Part shown: positions 24,864 to 34,132 of the stretch, one piece after another
How positions within the stretch are numbered: position 1 is the stretch's first letter
Layout: every line of letters begins with the position of its first letter
NCBI GenBank assembly: GCA_018063145.1
Contig: JAGOQV010000003.1
Coordinates: 1-42,428 of the forward strand
DNA from: Alphaproteobacteria bacterium
GTDB lineage: Bacteria; Pseudomonadota; Alphaproteobacteria; Micavibrionales; Micavibrionaceae
Direction: 5' to 3'
Length of the DNA stretch: 42,428 bases
Notes under the pieces: generated by a model
What the model was told of the DNA's origin: nothing
What the model saw: the letters and a program-made list of their open reading frames with translations, nothing else
The model's database searches: none
Translations under genes and position numbers: made by a program

Positions 24864-26379
24864 TATTCAGTACCTCCGATGAGGGGAGAACAGGCTGAGT
24901 TAGCCGCGTTTGGTAGTCGTTTACCAAAGTCTGGACCGCCGGTTGTGTCCGGTCAAGGATATATCCCGGGGCCACCCCTAACCAAATCACGAGCAGAACC
25001 AAAGGTAGGAAATAGAGTTTCTCGCGCCCGTCCAGATCAAGCATTGCGGCTGCGTCTTCGTTCACTTTGGGACCAAAAACAATTTTGCGAGTTAAGAGCA
25101 ACATATAAGCAGCCCCGAGCACAACTCCCGTTGCAGCAAAAGTCGCTACCACTGTGTTGACTTTGAATGCCCCCAGCAGGGCAAGAAATTCTCCGACAAA
25201 TCCAGATGTCCCTGGCAAACCAACGGACCCCAACATCAGAATAACGAAGGTTGTCGCATACAAAGGCATATTCTTCGAAAGGTTGCCATAGCGATTAATA
25301 TCCCGTGTGTGCAAGCGGTCATAGACAACCCCCACACAGAGGAAGAGTGCCGCCGAAATAATCCCGTGGCTCAACATTTGAAAAATAGCCCCCTGCACGC
25401 CCTGCACGTTTAACGTGAAAATTCCGAGCGTAACAAAACCCATATGCGCCACCGAAGAATACGCAATCATCTTCTTCATATCGGTCTGAACCAACGCCAC
25501 CAACGATGTATAGATGATGGCAATGACACTCAAAGCGAAGATATAGGGCGTAAAGAACTGGGTTGCATCAGGAAACATCGGCAACGAGAACCGCAAGAAC
25601 CCATACCCCCCCATCTTAAGCAAAACCCCCGCCAAAATAACAGAACCTGCGGTCGGGGCCTCAACGTGAGCGTCCGGCAACCACGTATGAACCGGCCACA
25701 TAGGCATCTTGACCGCAAAACTGGCAAAGAAAGCCAGAAACAACCAAAACTGCATCTCTACCGGAAAGGAGGATTGCATCAGGGAAGGAATATCCGTTGT
25801 GCCAGATTGAATATACATCGCCAGCAAAGCAACCAGCATCAAAACTGAACCCAGCAAGGTATAAAGAAACAGTTTGAAGGCCGAATAAATACGGCGAGGG
25901 CCACCCCAAACCCCAATGATGACAAACATCGGGATGAGAACACCTTCAAAGAAGGTATAGAACAGAACGGCATCCAAAGCGCAGAACGTTCCGATCATAA
26001 AAGTTTCAAGAAGAAGAAAGGCCGCCATATATTCGCGAACACGCTTTGTAATAGAATGTTGACTGGCCAGAATGCAAATTGGAGTCAGGAAGGCCGAAAG
26101 AACAACAAAGAAAAAGGAAATACCATCAACCCCCATGTGATAGGAAATTCCAGCTGTTTGGAACCAGACTATTTTTTCTTCGAATTGGAAACCGCCCACC
26201 ACCGGATCAAAATTAACCATCATAGCAACGGACAACAGAAAGGTCAGTCCTGAAACCGCCAAAGCAATCAAGCGAGAGAGCCTCCCCACCAGCTCCTCAT
26301 CCCCCCGTACAAGAAGAAGACAAGCCGCTCCCGCCAAAGGCAAGAAAGTCATCAAGGAGAGAATGGGAAAATCAATCAT
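24853..26379 (-). CDS. nuoM: NADH-quinone oxidoreductase subunit M
   Basis: Antiporter-like membrane subunit of complex I, 508 residues from ATG 26379; the reading frame extends to 26430, but that part is inside nuoL's end and not conserved. Key segments are YFFEGVLIPM-like (FYTFFEGVLIPMFVIIGVWGG), FAVKMPMWPVHTWLPDAHVEAPTAGSVILAGVLLKMGGYGFLRF and KKMIAYSSVAHMGFVTLGIF. The Glu of the first and the Lys residues of the later segments belong to the proton channel. It lies 14 bp after nuoL. Confidence 0.97.
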   Translation of the reverse strand: MIDFPILSLMTFLPLAGAACLLLVRGDEELVGRLSRLIALAVSGLTFLLSVAMMVNFDPVVGGFQFEEKIVWFQTAGISYHMGVDGISFFFVVLSAFLTPICILASQHSITKRVREYMAAFLLLETFMIGTFCALDAVLFYTFFEGVLIPMFVIIGVWGGPRRIYSAFKLFLYTLLGSVLMLVALLAMYIQSGTTDIPSLMQSSFPVEMQFWLFLAFFASFAVKMPMWPVHTWLPDAHVEAPTAGSVILAGVLLKMGGYGFLRFSLPMFPDATQFFTPYIFALSVIAIIYTSLVALVQTDMKKMIAYSSVAHMGFVTLGIFTLNVQGVQGAIFQMLSHGIISAALFLCVGVVYDRLHTRDINRYGNLSKNMPLYATTFVILMLGSVGLPGTSGFVGEFLALLGAFKVNTVVATFAATGVVLGAAYMLLLTRKIVFGPKVNEDAAAMLDLDGREKLYFLPLVLLVIWLGVAPGYILDRTQPAVQTLVNDYQTRLTQPVLPSSEVLNNDQ

Positions 26380-26393
26380 CTTTTTCTCTTTTT

Positions 26394-28418
26394 CTACTGG
26401 CCAAACAAACCAGCTCGGAACGCCACCCACGACACCAAGGCAACAAGGCCTATCATCATGACAAACGCATATTGGAAGACATATCCAGTCTGGAACCGTC
26501 CCAAAATCGCAGCCACACGCTTGGAAAGCAGAGACACCCCATCAGGCCCAAACCCATCAATGATCTTTTGGTCTCCGCCCTTCCAGAACAAATTCCCAAG
26601 AGCCACACTGCTCCGAACAAAGACGAGGTCATAAATCTCGTCAAAAAACCATTTACGGAAGAAAAGCGTATGAAGTCTTTTGAACCGTTTAACGGTGAGT
26701 TCTGGAATAGTCTTGACAAACATATAGGCCAGATAGCCAAGCAATATCCCGCAAACCCCCATAATCGTAGGAAGAAGCTTCACCCAGAGCTCAACGTGGT
26801 GCGCTTTGGCCACCGAGTCATGCTCTGGCAAAACCATCAAACTTTTTCCAAAGAAATCATCGCGGTTCCAATCACTTGGTGGCTCTTCCATTTGAACCGC
26901 CACGTCTGCGCCTACTCCGTGGGCGGCTTCTACCAACTGGTGTTTCGGCTCCGCAAACACACCGTTAAACACAGTCCCCGCAAAGATTGCCCCAACTGCC
27001 AAAACAGCAAGAGGCACAAGCATAACGGCAGGCGATTCATGGACGTGTTCCATCGTATGGTGATCTGCCCGCGCTTTCCCGTGAAAAGTCATGATGAGCA
27101 AACGCCAGCTATAAAAGGCCGTCAGCAAAGCCGCCACAATCCCAACCCAATAGGCAAAATGGCCCACCGCCGACCCAGAAGCCCATTCGGCCTCCAGAAT
27201 AAGATCTTTGGAATAAAAACCAGCAAAGAAAGGGAACCCCGCCAAAGCCAGAGAGCCTATCCACATCAAGGTATAGGTCACAGGAATTTTCTTCCAAATT
27301 CCGCCCATTTTACGCATATCTTGTTCGCCAGACATGGCATGGATGACGGACCCCGCCCCCAAGAAAAGCAATGCCTTGAAAAAGGCGTGAGTGACAAGGT
27401 GAAACATAGCCGCGCTATAGGCCGAAACCCCCAAAGCAAAAAACATATAGCCGAGTTGAGACATCGTGGAATAGGCAATCACCCGTTTAATATCAAACTG
27501 CGTCATACCAATGGTTGCCGCGACAATCGCAGTCAAAGCTCCAACAAGGCAAACCACCATCAGTGCATCCGGCGCGTATTCAAACACAGGAGAAAACCTC
27601 GCAACCAGAAACACACCAGCCGTAACCATCGTTGCCGCATGGATAAGAGCGGAAACAGGAGTTGGCCCCTCCATCGCATCCGGCAACCATGTATGGAGAC
27701 CAAGTTGAGCCGATTTCCCCATTGCCCCGACAAACAACAACAGGCAGACAAGAGTCAAAGCATGAATTTGGTAACCAAAAAAGGAAAACGTCTCGTTCGC
27801 TCTGGCCGGAGCTTGGTCAAAAATACCGTCAAATTGTATGGTTCCAAAAACATAAAACGCCGCCATGATCCCGAGGGTCAACCCCAAATCCCCCACACGA
27901 TTGACAAGGAACGCTTTGACCGAGGCCGCATTGGCCGAAGGCTTCTGATACCAGAAACCAATCAGCAAATAGGAAGCCAGCCCAACACCCTCCCAGCCAA
28001 AAAACAACTGGAGCAAGTTATCAGAGGTCACCAGCATCAACATGGCAAACGTAAATAAGCTGAGGTAAGCCATAAAACGGGCCTTGCTATCATCGTGGCT
28101 CATATACCCGACTGAATAAACATGGACACAAGCCGAAACAATATTGATGACGCACATCATGACCACAGCCAGCTGGTCAACACGCAAGGCCCAATCCACG
28201 CGAAAATCGCCCGAGGATACCCACGTCATCAATTTCAAAACATGGGGGTCATGCCCCATTCCCACTGAAAAGAACAAACTGACCGAGGCCATTGCCGCCA
28301 GAATAACCGCAGCACAAGTAACAATCTGGGCGGGGACATCGCCCATCTTTCTGCCGAAAATTCCGGTTATCAGAAACGCCGCAAGAGGAGAAAAAACTGC
28401 CAAGTATTCCATGTTCAT
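26394..28418 (-). CDS. nuoL: NADH-quinone oxidoreductase subunit L
   Basis: Distal proton-pumping subunit of complex I. The protein has 674 residues with about 16 membrane segments plus the lateral helix. It is recognised by QLFFGWEGVGLASYLLIGFWY, FLVNRVGDLGLTLG, GKSAQLGLHTWLPDAMEGPTPVSALIHAATMVTAGVFLV, KRVIAYSTMSQLGYMFFALG and THAFFKALLFLGAGSVIHA (several adjacent blocks). The long C-terminal part includes LHTLFFRKWFFDEIYDLVFV. The ATG follows the nuoK stop immediately, indicating tight coupling. A long antisense open frame inside is a codon-usage shadow. Confidence 0.98.
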   Translation of the reverse strand: MNMEYLAVFSPLAAFLITGIFGRKMGDVPAQIVTCAAVILAAMASVSLFFSVGMGHDPHVLKLMTWVSSGDFRVDWALRVDQLAVVMMCVINIVSACVHVYSVGYMSHDDSKARFMAYLSLFTFAMLMLVTSDNLLQLFFGWEGVGLASYLLIGFWYQKPSANAASVKAFLVNRVGDLGLTLGIMAAFYVFGTIQFDGIFDQAPARANETFSFFGYQIHALTLVCLLLFVGAMGKSAQLGLHTWLPDAMEGPTPVSALIHAATMVTAGVFLVARFSPVFEYAPDALMVVCLVGALTAIVAATIGMTQFDIKRVIAYSTMSQLGYMFFALGVSAYSAAMFHLVTHAFFKALLFLGAGSVIHAMSGEQDMRKMGGIWKKIPVTYTLMWIGSLALAGFPFFAGFYSKDLILEAEWASGSAVGHFAYWVGIVAALLTAFYSWRLLIMTFHGKARADHHTMEHVHESPAVMLVPLAVLAVGAIFAGTVFNGVFAEPKHQLVEAAHGVGADVAVQMEEPPSDWNRDDFFGKSLMVLPEHDSVAKAHHVELWVKLLPTIMGVCGILLGYLAYMFVKTIPELTVKRFKRLHTLFFRKWFFDEIYDLVFVRSSVALGNLFWKGGDQKIIDGFGPDGVSLLSKRVAAILGRFQTGYVFQYAFVMMIGLVALVSWVAFRAGLFGQ

Positions 28419-28733
28419 CTACCCCTTCAACGAGGATATATCCTCAACCGCGATGGAACCTTTGTTGCGGAAGAACACCACCAGAATCGCAAGACCAATG
28501 GCAGCCTCTGCCGCCGCCACCGTCAAAACAAACATGGTAAAGACCTGCCCCACCAAATCGCCCAAAACCGCCCCAAATGCGACAAAGTTTATATTGACCG
28601 CGAGGAGCATCAACTCAATAGACATGAGAATAACGATCACATTTCGGCGGTTGAGAAAAATGCCAAAAATGCCAATGGTAAATAGAATAGCGGCCAAAAT
28701 CAGGTAATGAGTCAATCCGATTTCAAGCATCAT
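28419..28733 (-). CDS. nuoK: NADH-quinone oxidoreductase subunit K
   Basis: Small membrane subunit of complex I, 104 residues with three membrane helices. It is identified by [47 protein letters not shown], which carries the two conserved membrane Glu residues (in IELML and in [15 protein letters not shown]) of the proton pathway. The start is ATG 28733 (a second ATG follows directly), overlapping the end of nuoJ by 11 bp. It abuts nuoL with no gap. Confidence 0.97.
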   Translation of the reverse strand: MMLEIGLTHYLILAAILFTIGIFGIFLNRRNVIVILMSIELMLLAVNINFVAFGAVLGDLVGQVFTMFVLTVAAAEAAIGLAILVVFFRNKGSIAVEDISSLKG

Positions 28734-29340
28734 GATCCACCCCTGCTCCCGTTACCACTTTTTGAACTGTCAAAACATCAGACACTTTCCGCCCGACTTG
28801 AGAGGGAACGCTTTGCCGATGCAGCCCTTCACGCGAGCGCAGAGTCAAAACAATCGCCCCAATCATTGCCACAAGCAAAATTAAGCCTGAAACCTGAAAC
28901 GGAAAAACAAAATCTGTATAGAGAATGTTCCCGATTGCCCTTGAATTATCAATCGCTTCGGGAGTCGGGGCCCCCAAATTCCGACCAGACAAGGGAGATG
29001 GCGACCACGAAGCGTAAAGCAGTATAAGCTCAGCTAATAGCACCCCGCCAAAAGAGATCCCCAGCGGGATGAATCTCATCGCCCCCCGCCGCAGATCGGC
29101 AAAGTTAATGTCCAGCATCATCACAACGAACAGGAAAAGAACCGCCACAGCCCCGACATAGACAATCATCAGAATCATGGCGAGAAACTCGGCCCCCATC
29201 AGGACGAATAACCCCGCCGCATTGAAAAAGGATAGAATCAGGAAAAGGACAGAGTGAACGGGGTTCCGAGCTGAAATAACCATCAAGGAACTCAGAACCA
29301 AAACACTCGCAAAAATGTAAAAGGCAAACGCCCCGATCAT
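28723..29340 (-). CDS. nuoJ: NADH-quinone oxidoreductase subunit J
   Basis: Membrane subunit of complex I, 205 residues, five predicted helices. The conserved signature is [30 protein letters not shown] 29340 is chosen because [32 protein letters not shown] is the usual N-terminus. The frame also has a GTG at 29379, which would put the inverted repeat at 29353-29382 inside the coding region. No good ribosome site is seen before either start. The rest of complex I (nuoA-I) is not in this window. Confidence 0.94.
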   Translation of the reverse strand: MIGAFAFYIFASVLVLSSLMVISARNPVHSVLFLILSFFNAAGLFVLMGAEFLAMILMIVYVGAVAVLFLFVVMMLDINFADLRRGAMRFIPLGISFGGVLLAELILLYASWSPSPLSGRNLGAPTPEAIDNSRAIGNILYTDFVFPFQVSGLILLVAMIGAIVLTLRSREGLHRQSVPSQVGRKVSDVLTVQKVVTGAGVDHDA

Positions 29341-29352
29341 GGGAGACTCACT

Positions 29353-29382
29353 AAAGTGGTGCTTGACAAAAATCACCACTTT
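29353..29382 (-). promoter_or_regulatory. Inverted repeat in front of nuoJ
   Basis: A perfect 9-bp inverted repeat AAAGTGGTG / CACCACTTT with a 12-base spacer, 13 bp before the nuoJ ATG. On the minus strand a weak promoter candidate, TTGCGA-17-TAGAAA, ends just at its upstream arm, so the repeat lies at the inferred start of transcription. It could be an operator or an mRNA hairpin masking the start. Confidence 0.45.
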
Positions 29383-29436
29383 TCTAGAGCTTTATGCAGT
29401 TTTTCGCAAGGCCCACAAACCAAAAAACTAGGGTTA

Positions 29437-29471
29437 TAAACGAAAGAAGCGGAGCGCACTCGGCCCTCCGC
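29437..29471 (-). terminator. Terminator-like hairpin after cheZ
   Basis: On the minus strand, GCGGAG (29471-29466) pairs with CTCCGC (29454-29449) and is followed by TTCTTTCGTTT. It lies 27 bp beyond the cheZ stop and would separate cheZ from the nuoJ transcript. Confidence 0.55.
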
Positions 29472-29497
29472 CTTGAATACGTCAACTCAAAGGCTTT

Positions 29498-30139
29498 CTA
29501 AGCAAACAATGCGTCAATATCAGCCTGAGATTTCGCGTGGTTATCAATCGAATCACGAACAACTTCGTTGGTTTCCGGCTTGATGTTCACCCCGAACTTT
29601 TCAAGCGTTGAACTCAAACGCCCTTCAATCATTTGAAGATTTTCAAGAGTTTTTCGAATCCGTTGTCCAGTCAGATCCTGAAAGGTACAGGCCATCAAGA
29701 TGTCTTGTATATCGCTTTTGGTTTCCTCAAGGAGCTTATCGCGAGCCCCTGGCTCATCCCATTTCCCTTCGGTGTGCAACCGGTTTGCGATCCGGTCCGC
29801 TGCATCCAGAATCTGATTCGCCGCTTTTTCTGTAGTTTCAATGACAGATTCGAGCTCCACGCCTGTATTGGCCGCCGAAGATCCATCTCCGCTATAAGAA
29901 ATAGCTGAAAGAACCTGCATCACCTCAACAATTTTCCCGACCATCCCCTCCTCGGCCATATCCAGTTGCTGCGAGGTGGCGTTTATCTCCATCGATATTT
30001 CGTCAAATCTACGGGAGACAAACCTCTCCATAACTTCGAGTTTAGATTGAAGAGTGTGAATGCCATCAAGCAACGCTTCCTTTTCAAGAGAAGAAACGTT
30101 GCTAGCAAGGGACTGAGCAGAAGAAGATATGTTTGTCAT
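29498..30139 (-). CDS. cheZ: Chemotaxis protein phosphatase CheZ
   Basis: Dephosphorylates phospho-CheY in flagellar chemotaxis. The protein has 213 residues, nearly all helical. The catalytic block TFQDLTGQRIRKTLENL carries Asp155 and Gln159, matching the essential Gln of the CheZ family (QDLTGQ). The C-terminal tail SQADIDALFA (204-213) is the CheY-binding peptide pattern, separated from the core by a flexible linker. It stands alone: clpX precedes it and nuoJ follows, with no other che or flagellar gene in the window. The clpX-cheZ gap is 96 bp with no clear terminator. Confidence 0.88.
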   Translation of the reverse strand: MTNISSSAQSLASNVSSLEKEALLDGIHTLQSKLEVMERFVSRRFDEISMEINATSQQLDMAEEGMVGKIVEVMQVLSAISYSGDGSSAANTGVELESVIETTEKAANQILDAADRIANRLHTEGKWDEPGARDKLLEETKSDIQDILMACTFQDLTGQRIRKTLENLQMIEGRLSSTLEKFGVNIKPETNEVVRDSIDNHAKSQADIDALFA

Positions 30140-30235
30140 GAGTTCGATCCGACCTAAAAGTGAAAAACCTTCAATCGGATTATATCCCTTAAAACCTTAA
30201 CAAATTCTGAGAAGACGGAAATTTTGAACCTAAAA

Positions 30236-31534
30236 TTAGGCCGTTCCTACTTCTTTTTCGTCTTCCTTGGCAGACTTCTTAGGTTTTTTCTTGTCAGAGC
30301 GGACAAGCAGAGGTTTTTGGCCTTCTTTTACAACTTCTGCGTTAATAACCACTTCCTCGACATCATCCATATCGGGAATGTCATACATGGTATCCAAAAG
30401 CAGAATCTCAAGAATTGAACGCAAACCACGCGCGCCCGTTTTGCGATCAATCGCCTTAGTGGCAATGGCACTCAAAGCCTCTGGCGTAAAGCTCAGCTTG
30501 GTGTTTTCCATCTCAAACAACCTCTGATACTGCTTGCACAGAGCATTTTTTGGCTCAGTCAAGATCGTAACCAAGGCAGCTTCATCAAGATCATCAAGTG
30601 TTGCCACGACAGGCAAACGACCAATAAACTCAGGAATAAGGCCGAATTTCAACAAATCTTCGGTTTCAAGAACCCGCAAAAGCTCGCCAGCCCGTTTTTC
30701 CTCAGGAGAAGCCACATCGGCCCCAAATCCAATAGACGTGCTGCCTTTCGAGCGCATAGCAATAATTTTCTCAATCCCAGCGAAGGCCCCACCGCAAATG
30801 AAGAGAATATTGGTGGTATCAACTTGCAAGAACTCTTGCTGTGGGTGTTTGCGTCCCCCCTGAGGCGGAACACTGGCAATCGTGCCTTCCATCAACTTGA
30901 GCAAAGCCTGTTGAACTCCCTCACCCGACACATCGCGGGTAATCGAAGGATTGTCAGACTTACGGCTGATTTTATCAATTTCATCAATGTAAACAATCCC
31001 GCGCTGGGCCCGCTCCACGTTGTAATCGCAGTTTTGCAGAAGTTTGAGGACGATATTCTCGACATCTTCCCCAACATACCCAGCTTCGGTCAAAGTCGTG
31101 GCATCCGCCATGGTAAAGGGAACATCCAAAATCCGAGCCAAGGTTTGCGCGAGCAATGTCTTACCCGACCCAGTTGGGCCAACAAGAAGAATATTGGATT
31201 TGTTGATCTCAATATCCGAACCCTTTTGACCAACCTCAAGGCGTTTGTAGTGGTTGTGGACAGCCACAGAAAGAACCCGCTTGGCGCGATCCTGCCCAAT
31301 CACATAATCATCAAGAACCGTCTTGATTTCACTTGGCGTGGGAACCCCTTCTCCGGTACGGACAATCTGGCTCTTGTCCTCCTCACGGATAATGTCCATG
31401 CAGAGCTCAACGCACTCGTTACAAATGAAAACATTCGGTCCGGCAATAAGCTTCCGAACTTCGTGCTGACTTTTACCGCAAAATGAACAGTACAGGGTGT
31501 TTTTTGAATCTGTACTACCTGAAGATTTGGACAT
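30236..31534 (-). CDS. clpX: ATP-dependent Clp protease ATP-binding subunit ClpX
   Basis: AAA+ unfoldase that feeds ClpP and remodels proteins. It is 432 residues long. The N-terminal zinc domain has Cys16, Cys19, Cys38 and Cys41 (LYCSFCGK...[10 protein letters not shown]). The AAA domain has [15 protein letters not shown] (Walker A), [11 protein letters not shown] (Walker B), [24 protein letters not shown] and [21 protein letters not shown] (sensor 2). The C-terminus is Lys-rich. clpP is not adjacent, unlike in many genomes; sufE lies upstream in the opposite direction. Confidence 0.98.
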   Translation of the reverse strand: MSKSSGSTDSKNTLYCSFCGKSQHEVRKLIAGPNVFICNECVELCMDIIREEDKSQIVRTGEGVPTPSEIKTVLDDYVIGQDRAKRVLSVAVHNHYKRLEVGQKGSDIEINKSNILLVGPTGSGKTLLAQTLARILDVPFTMADATTLTEAGYVGEDVENIVLKLLQNCDYNVERAQRGIVYIDEIDKISRKSDNPSITRDVSGEGVQQALLKLMEGTIASVPPQGGRKHPQQEFLQVDTTNILFICGGAFAGIEKIIAMRSKGSTSIGFGADVASPEEKRAGELLRVLETEDLLKFGLIPEFIGRLPVVATLDDLDEAALVTILTEPKNALCKQYQRLFEMENTKLSFTPEALSAIATKAIDRKTGARGLRSILEILLLDTMYDIPDMDDVEEVVINAEVVKEGQKPLLVRSDKKKPKKSAKEDEKEVGTA

Positions 31535-31754
31535 GGACTCGTGATCCTCACGATTGATATTGAATTACACAGTGACACTTTGCCAAGAGGCGAAGATATA
31601 CGCAAGCCCTTCTTTTTACGATCTTATTCATTATTCTTTAAGATACGGTCCCAAGAGGGGGAGAAACTTTGCGCTTCTTTTGAAAATAATATATGACCTG
31701 TGTCAAGGGCTGCTGTTACAGGGCAGGAAATCCGCCAAATAATCTGGTGCTGCG

Positions 31755-32150
31755 ATGCGAACAATTGATGAAGTTCTGGAATATTTCTCTCTGATGGACG
31801 ACTGGGAAAGCCGCTATCAGTACCTAATTGATTTGGGAAAAACTTTACCCCCCATGCCATCTTCCCTCAAAAATGAAGAAAATTTGATCCGTGGATGCAC
31901 ATCAAAGGTCTGGCTCGTTCCAGAGATTCGCAATGACGTTTTGAATTTTCAGGCAGATAGCGATTCCCATATTGTAAAAGGGCTAATTGCAATCCTATTT
32001 GCCCTTTATAATAACCAACCTATTGCGAATCTTCCACAAATCCCCGTTCATGACGTTTTTGACAAGCTCGGCCTCTCGCAGAATCTGAGTCCCAATCGCC
32101 GCAATGGTTTTTTTTCTATGGTTGAGCGACTGCGGGAGCTGGTTCCTTAG
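31755..32150 (+). CDS. sufE: Cysteine desulfuration protein SufE
   Basis: Accepts sulfane sulfur from SufS cysteine desulfurase for Fe-S cluster assembly. The protein has 131 residues. The catalytic Cys48 is in EENLIRGCTSKVWLV, and the rest follows the SufE/CsdE fold: a start with MRTIDEVLEYFSLMDDWESRYQYLIDLG, then IVKGLIAILFALYNNQP, and the C-terminal NGFFSMVERLRE. The sequence upstream of 31755 holds possible -35/-10 boxes but nothing strong. Its 3' end overlaps the convergent exported-protein gene by 35 bp. No other suf gene is nearby. Confidence 0.94.
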   Translation: MRTIDEVLEYFSLMDDWESRYQYLIDLGKTLPPMPSSLKNEENLIRGCTSKVWLVPEIRNDVLNFQADSDSHIVKGLIAILFALYNNQPIANLPQIPVHDVFDKLGLSQNLSPNRRNGFFSMVERLRELVP

Positions 32151-32721
32151 GGGAAGTTTTGGAATCCTTAGACTCTTTCTTCACAACCGCACCCGATTTT
32201 TCCTGAACTGTTTTCAATATATCGGCAAAGAGCTGATTCAGTTTGTCACTAGAAGCCCCCAACATTTCCCCTTCCATCGTGAAGAGCGATTTTTTGCCAA
32301 CCCATAACTGACCTGTATGAAGAATATCTTGGTCATTGCGTTTGCCAAGGCTAACCGATCCGGCGCGTTTGTAACCATCCTTTTCTTCGGCATCTATATT
32401 GTAGGCTTCCAAATTCGTTTGTTTGAGCATCTCTCCCAATGTCGTTTTCATGACTTCGGGCGTGTACTTGGCAAGCTCTTTTTCGGCCAGTGAAATGCAC
32501 GTCACCCGAAAATTAACCGAAGACCCAATGTCCAGAACCTTGGTAAAAGTAACCACCTCGGTACAATCCTTTTCTCCTGAACATTTTTTCTCAACGTAAG
32601 GCTTTTCAGGAAAAGTGATCGTAAAGTCACAGTTTTCAGGGGCATAGGTATATGATTCCGCATGAGCCTTTGTGGAAAAAAGGAGGAATAAAAGGGTCAC
32701 CCCACACAAAAATCTAATCAT
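32116..32721 (-). CDS. Exported protein of unknown function
   Basis: A 201-residue protein with a Sec signal peptide (MIRFLCGVTLLFLLFSTKAHA, cleavage after AHA). The mature domain starts ESYTYAPENCDFTITFPEKPYVEKKC and contains four Cys in its first third (ENCDF, KKCSG, KDCTE, VTCIS), suggesting disulfides in the periplasm. It ends with a Lys/Ser/Pro-rich tail. I do not recognise the family. It starts 4 bp after hisS, so it is probably co-transcribed with it. The last 35 bp overlap the end of the convergent sufE. Confidence 0.7.
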   Translation of the reverse strand: MIRFLCGVTLLFLLFSTKAHAESYTYAPENCDFTITFPEKPYVEKKCSGEKDCTEVVTFTKVLDIGSSVNFRVTCISLAEKELAKYTPEVMKTTLGEMLKQTNLEAYNIDAEEKDGYKRAGSVSLGKRNDQDILHTGQLWVGKKSLFTMEGEMLGASSDKLNQLFADILKTVQEKSGAVVKKESKDSKTSPKEPAPAVAQP

Positions 32722-32725
32722 GTTT

Positions 32726-34045
32726 TCAGTCCTCTTTCTTCCAGTTTTGCGGATTGGCTTGTTTTTGCTCTCCCGTTTTCATGTTCTTAGCCTCATGCCC
32801 CTCTCCCTCTTCGAAAGGAGGAAACCAAACATAGGGAATGCCTTTTTTCTCAGCATAACTCAGCTGCTTTTGGAGCTTTTGCGGAGCGTGATACAATTCG
32901 ACGTTATACCCCCTCCCCCGCAGGAGAACCGCTGTTTGCAGAGCAGTTTCTCTGCGCTCTTCTGATGGCAAAGCCACCAGAATATCCGTTGGGCATTTGC
33001 GTGTTGCGTTGAGCTTTCCCGACAAGCGCATATAATCAAACAATCTGGAGAAACCAATTGAGATTCCAACTCCGGGTAAATGTTTGTTGATGTAGCTTCC
33101 CGCTAAATCATCAAACCGCCCCCCCGAACAAACAGACCCGAACGAAGGGTTTTCCAGCAAAACAGTTTCGTAAACAATGCCTGTATAGTAATCAAGCCCA
33201 CGAACAATCGAAAGATCCGCCACAACCTGCCCCTTGGGTAAGTGAGCGAGATTGTCCATGACAAAAGAAAGCTCCTCAAGCCCTTCGGAGAGAGTTTCGT
33301 TTTCAACTTTTAGCCCCTGAACTTTAGGAACAAAGGAACTGTCTGTCGTCTTAATGGAAGCAAAGGCCATGATACAATCTGACTGGTTTTCGGTGAGACC
33401 TGCTTCCGAGAGGAGCTTCCGCGTCGCATCTGTCCCGATTTTTTCGACCTTATCCACTGCCCGCGTAATCGGCAAAGGATCGGCAATTCCCAAACCTGCA
33501 CACAGCCCCATCAATATTTTCCGGTTACTGACTTTCATCTGAAAAGGACCGACATTGAGGCCTTGCAAAATCTCGCACATAATCGCAGGAAGTTCGGCAT
33601 CAAAATGAAGAGAAAGACCGTCAACCCCGATCACGTCAATATCGCACTGGTAAAACTCGCGGAAACGGCCTGCTTGGGGACGTTCCCCGCGCCAGACGCG
33701 CTGCATCTGGTATCGCTTGAAAGGAAAAACCAGCTCGTTGAAATGCTGAGCGACATAACGGGCAAGCGGGACAGTCTGATCAAAGTGCAAAGCAAGCCGC
33801 GTTTCGCCTTTTTCCTGTTCGTCTTTATGCAGGCGTTCGATAACATAGATCTCTTTATCCACTTCGCCTTTGGCCCGCAGAACATCCAGCTCTTCAACCG
33901 AAGGAGTCTCGATAGAGCAAAACCCGTAAGATTCAAAGACTCTCCGAATATGGTCAAACCATTGCTGTTCAATTCTACGCTCTTCGGGAAGCCATTCAGG
34001 AAAACCTGTGACCGGACGGGGTTTATAAATTTTCTGCTCGCTCAT
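32726..34045 (-). CDS. hisS: Histidyl-tRNA synthetase
   Basis: Charges tRNA-His. It is 439 residues from ATG 34045. Class II motifs are LHFDQTVPLARYVAQH (motif 1 region), KRYQMQRVWRGERPQAGRFREFYQCDIDVIG (motif 2) and GVGISIGFSRLFDY (motif 3). HisRS signature peptides RGLDYYTGIVYE and CSGGRFDDLAGSY are present. The C-terminal anticodon domain starts near TDILVALPSEE. The C-terminal end (EGHEAKNMKTGEQKQANPQNWKKED) is a charged tail. This belongs to the longer Alphaproteobacteria/eukaryote-like HisRS group rather than the E. coli type. It is followed by a small exported-protein gene. Confidence 0.95.
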   Translation of the reverse strand: MSEQKIYKPRPVTGFPEWLPEERRIEQQWFDHIRRVFESYGFCSIETPSVEELDVLRAKGEVDKEIYVIERLHKDEQEKGETRLALHFDQTVPLARYVAQHFNELVFPFKRYQMQRVWRGERPQAGRFREFYQCDIDVIGVDGLSLHFDAELPAIMCEILQGLNVGPFQMKVSNRKILMGLCAGLGIADPLPITRAVDKVEKIGTDATRKLLSEAGLTENQSDCIMAFASIKTTDSSFVPKVQGLKVENETLSEGLEELSFVMDNLAHLPKGQVVADLSIVRGLDYYTGIVYETVLLENPSFGSVCSGGRFDDLAGSYINKHLPGVGISIGFSRLFDYMRLSGKLNATRKCPTDILVALPSEERRETALQTAVLLRGRGYNVELYHAPQKLQKQLSYAEKKGIPYVWFPPFEEGEGHEAKNMKTGEQKQANPQNWKKED

Positions 34046-34132
34046 TCTCAAGACCTAAATTATTTAGATGAACTATGGTCTTAGCTGGCAAGGGAAAGTT
34101 TTTCAAGCCGCACCCACAAAATACAGTTATGT

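Noticed and set aside
26472..28058. 528-codon open frame on the plus strand opposite nuoL
   Set aside because: It lies wholly antisense to a well-conserved nuoL, its translation is rich in Arg, His, Asn, Lys and Pro with no domain, and similar antisense frames occur opposite lolC, rnj, clpX and hisS. It is a codon-usage shadow.
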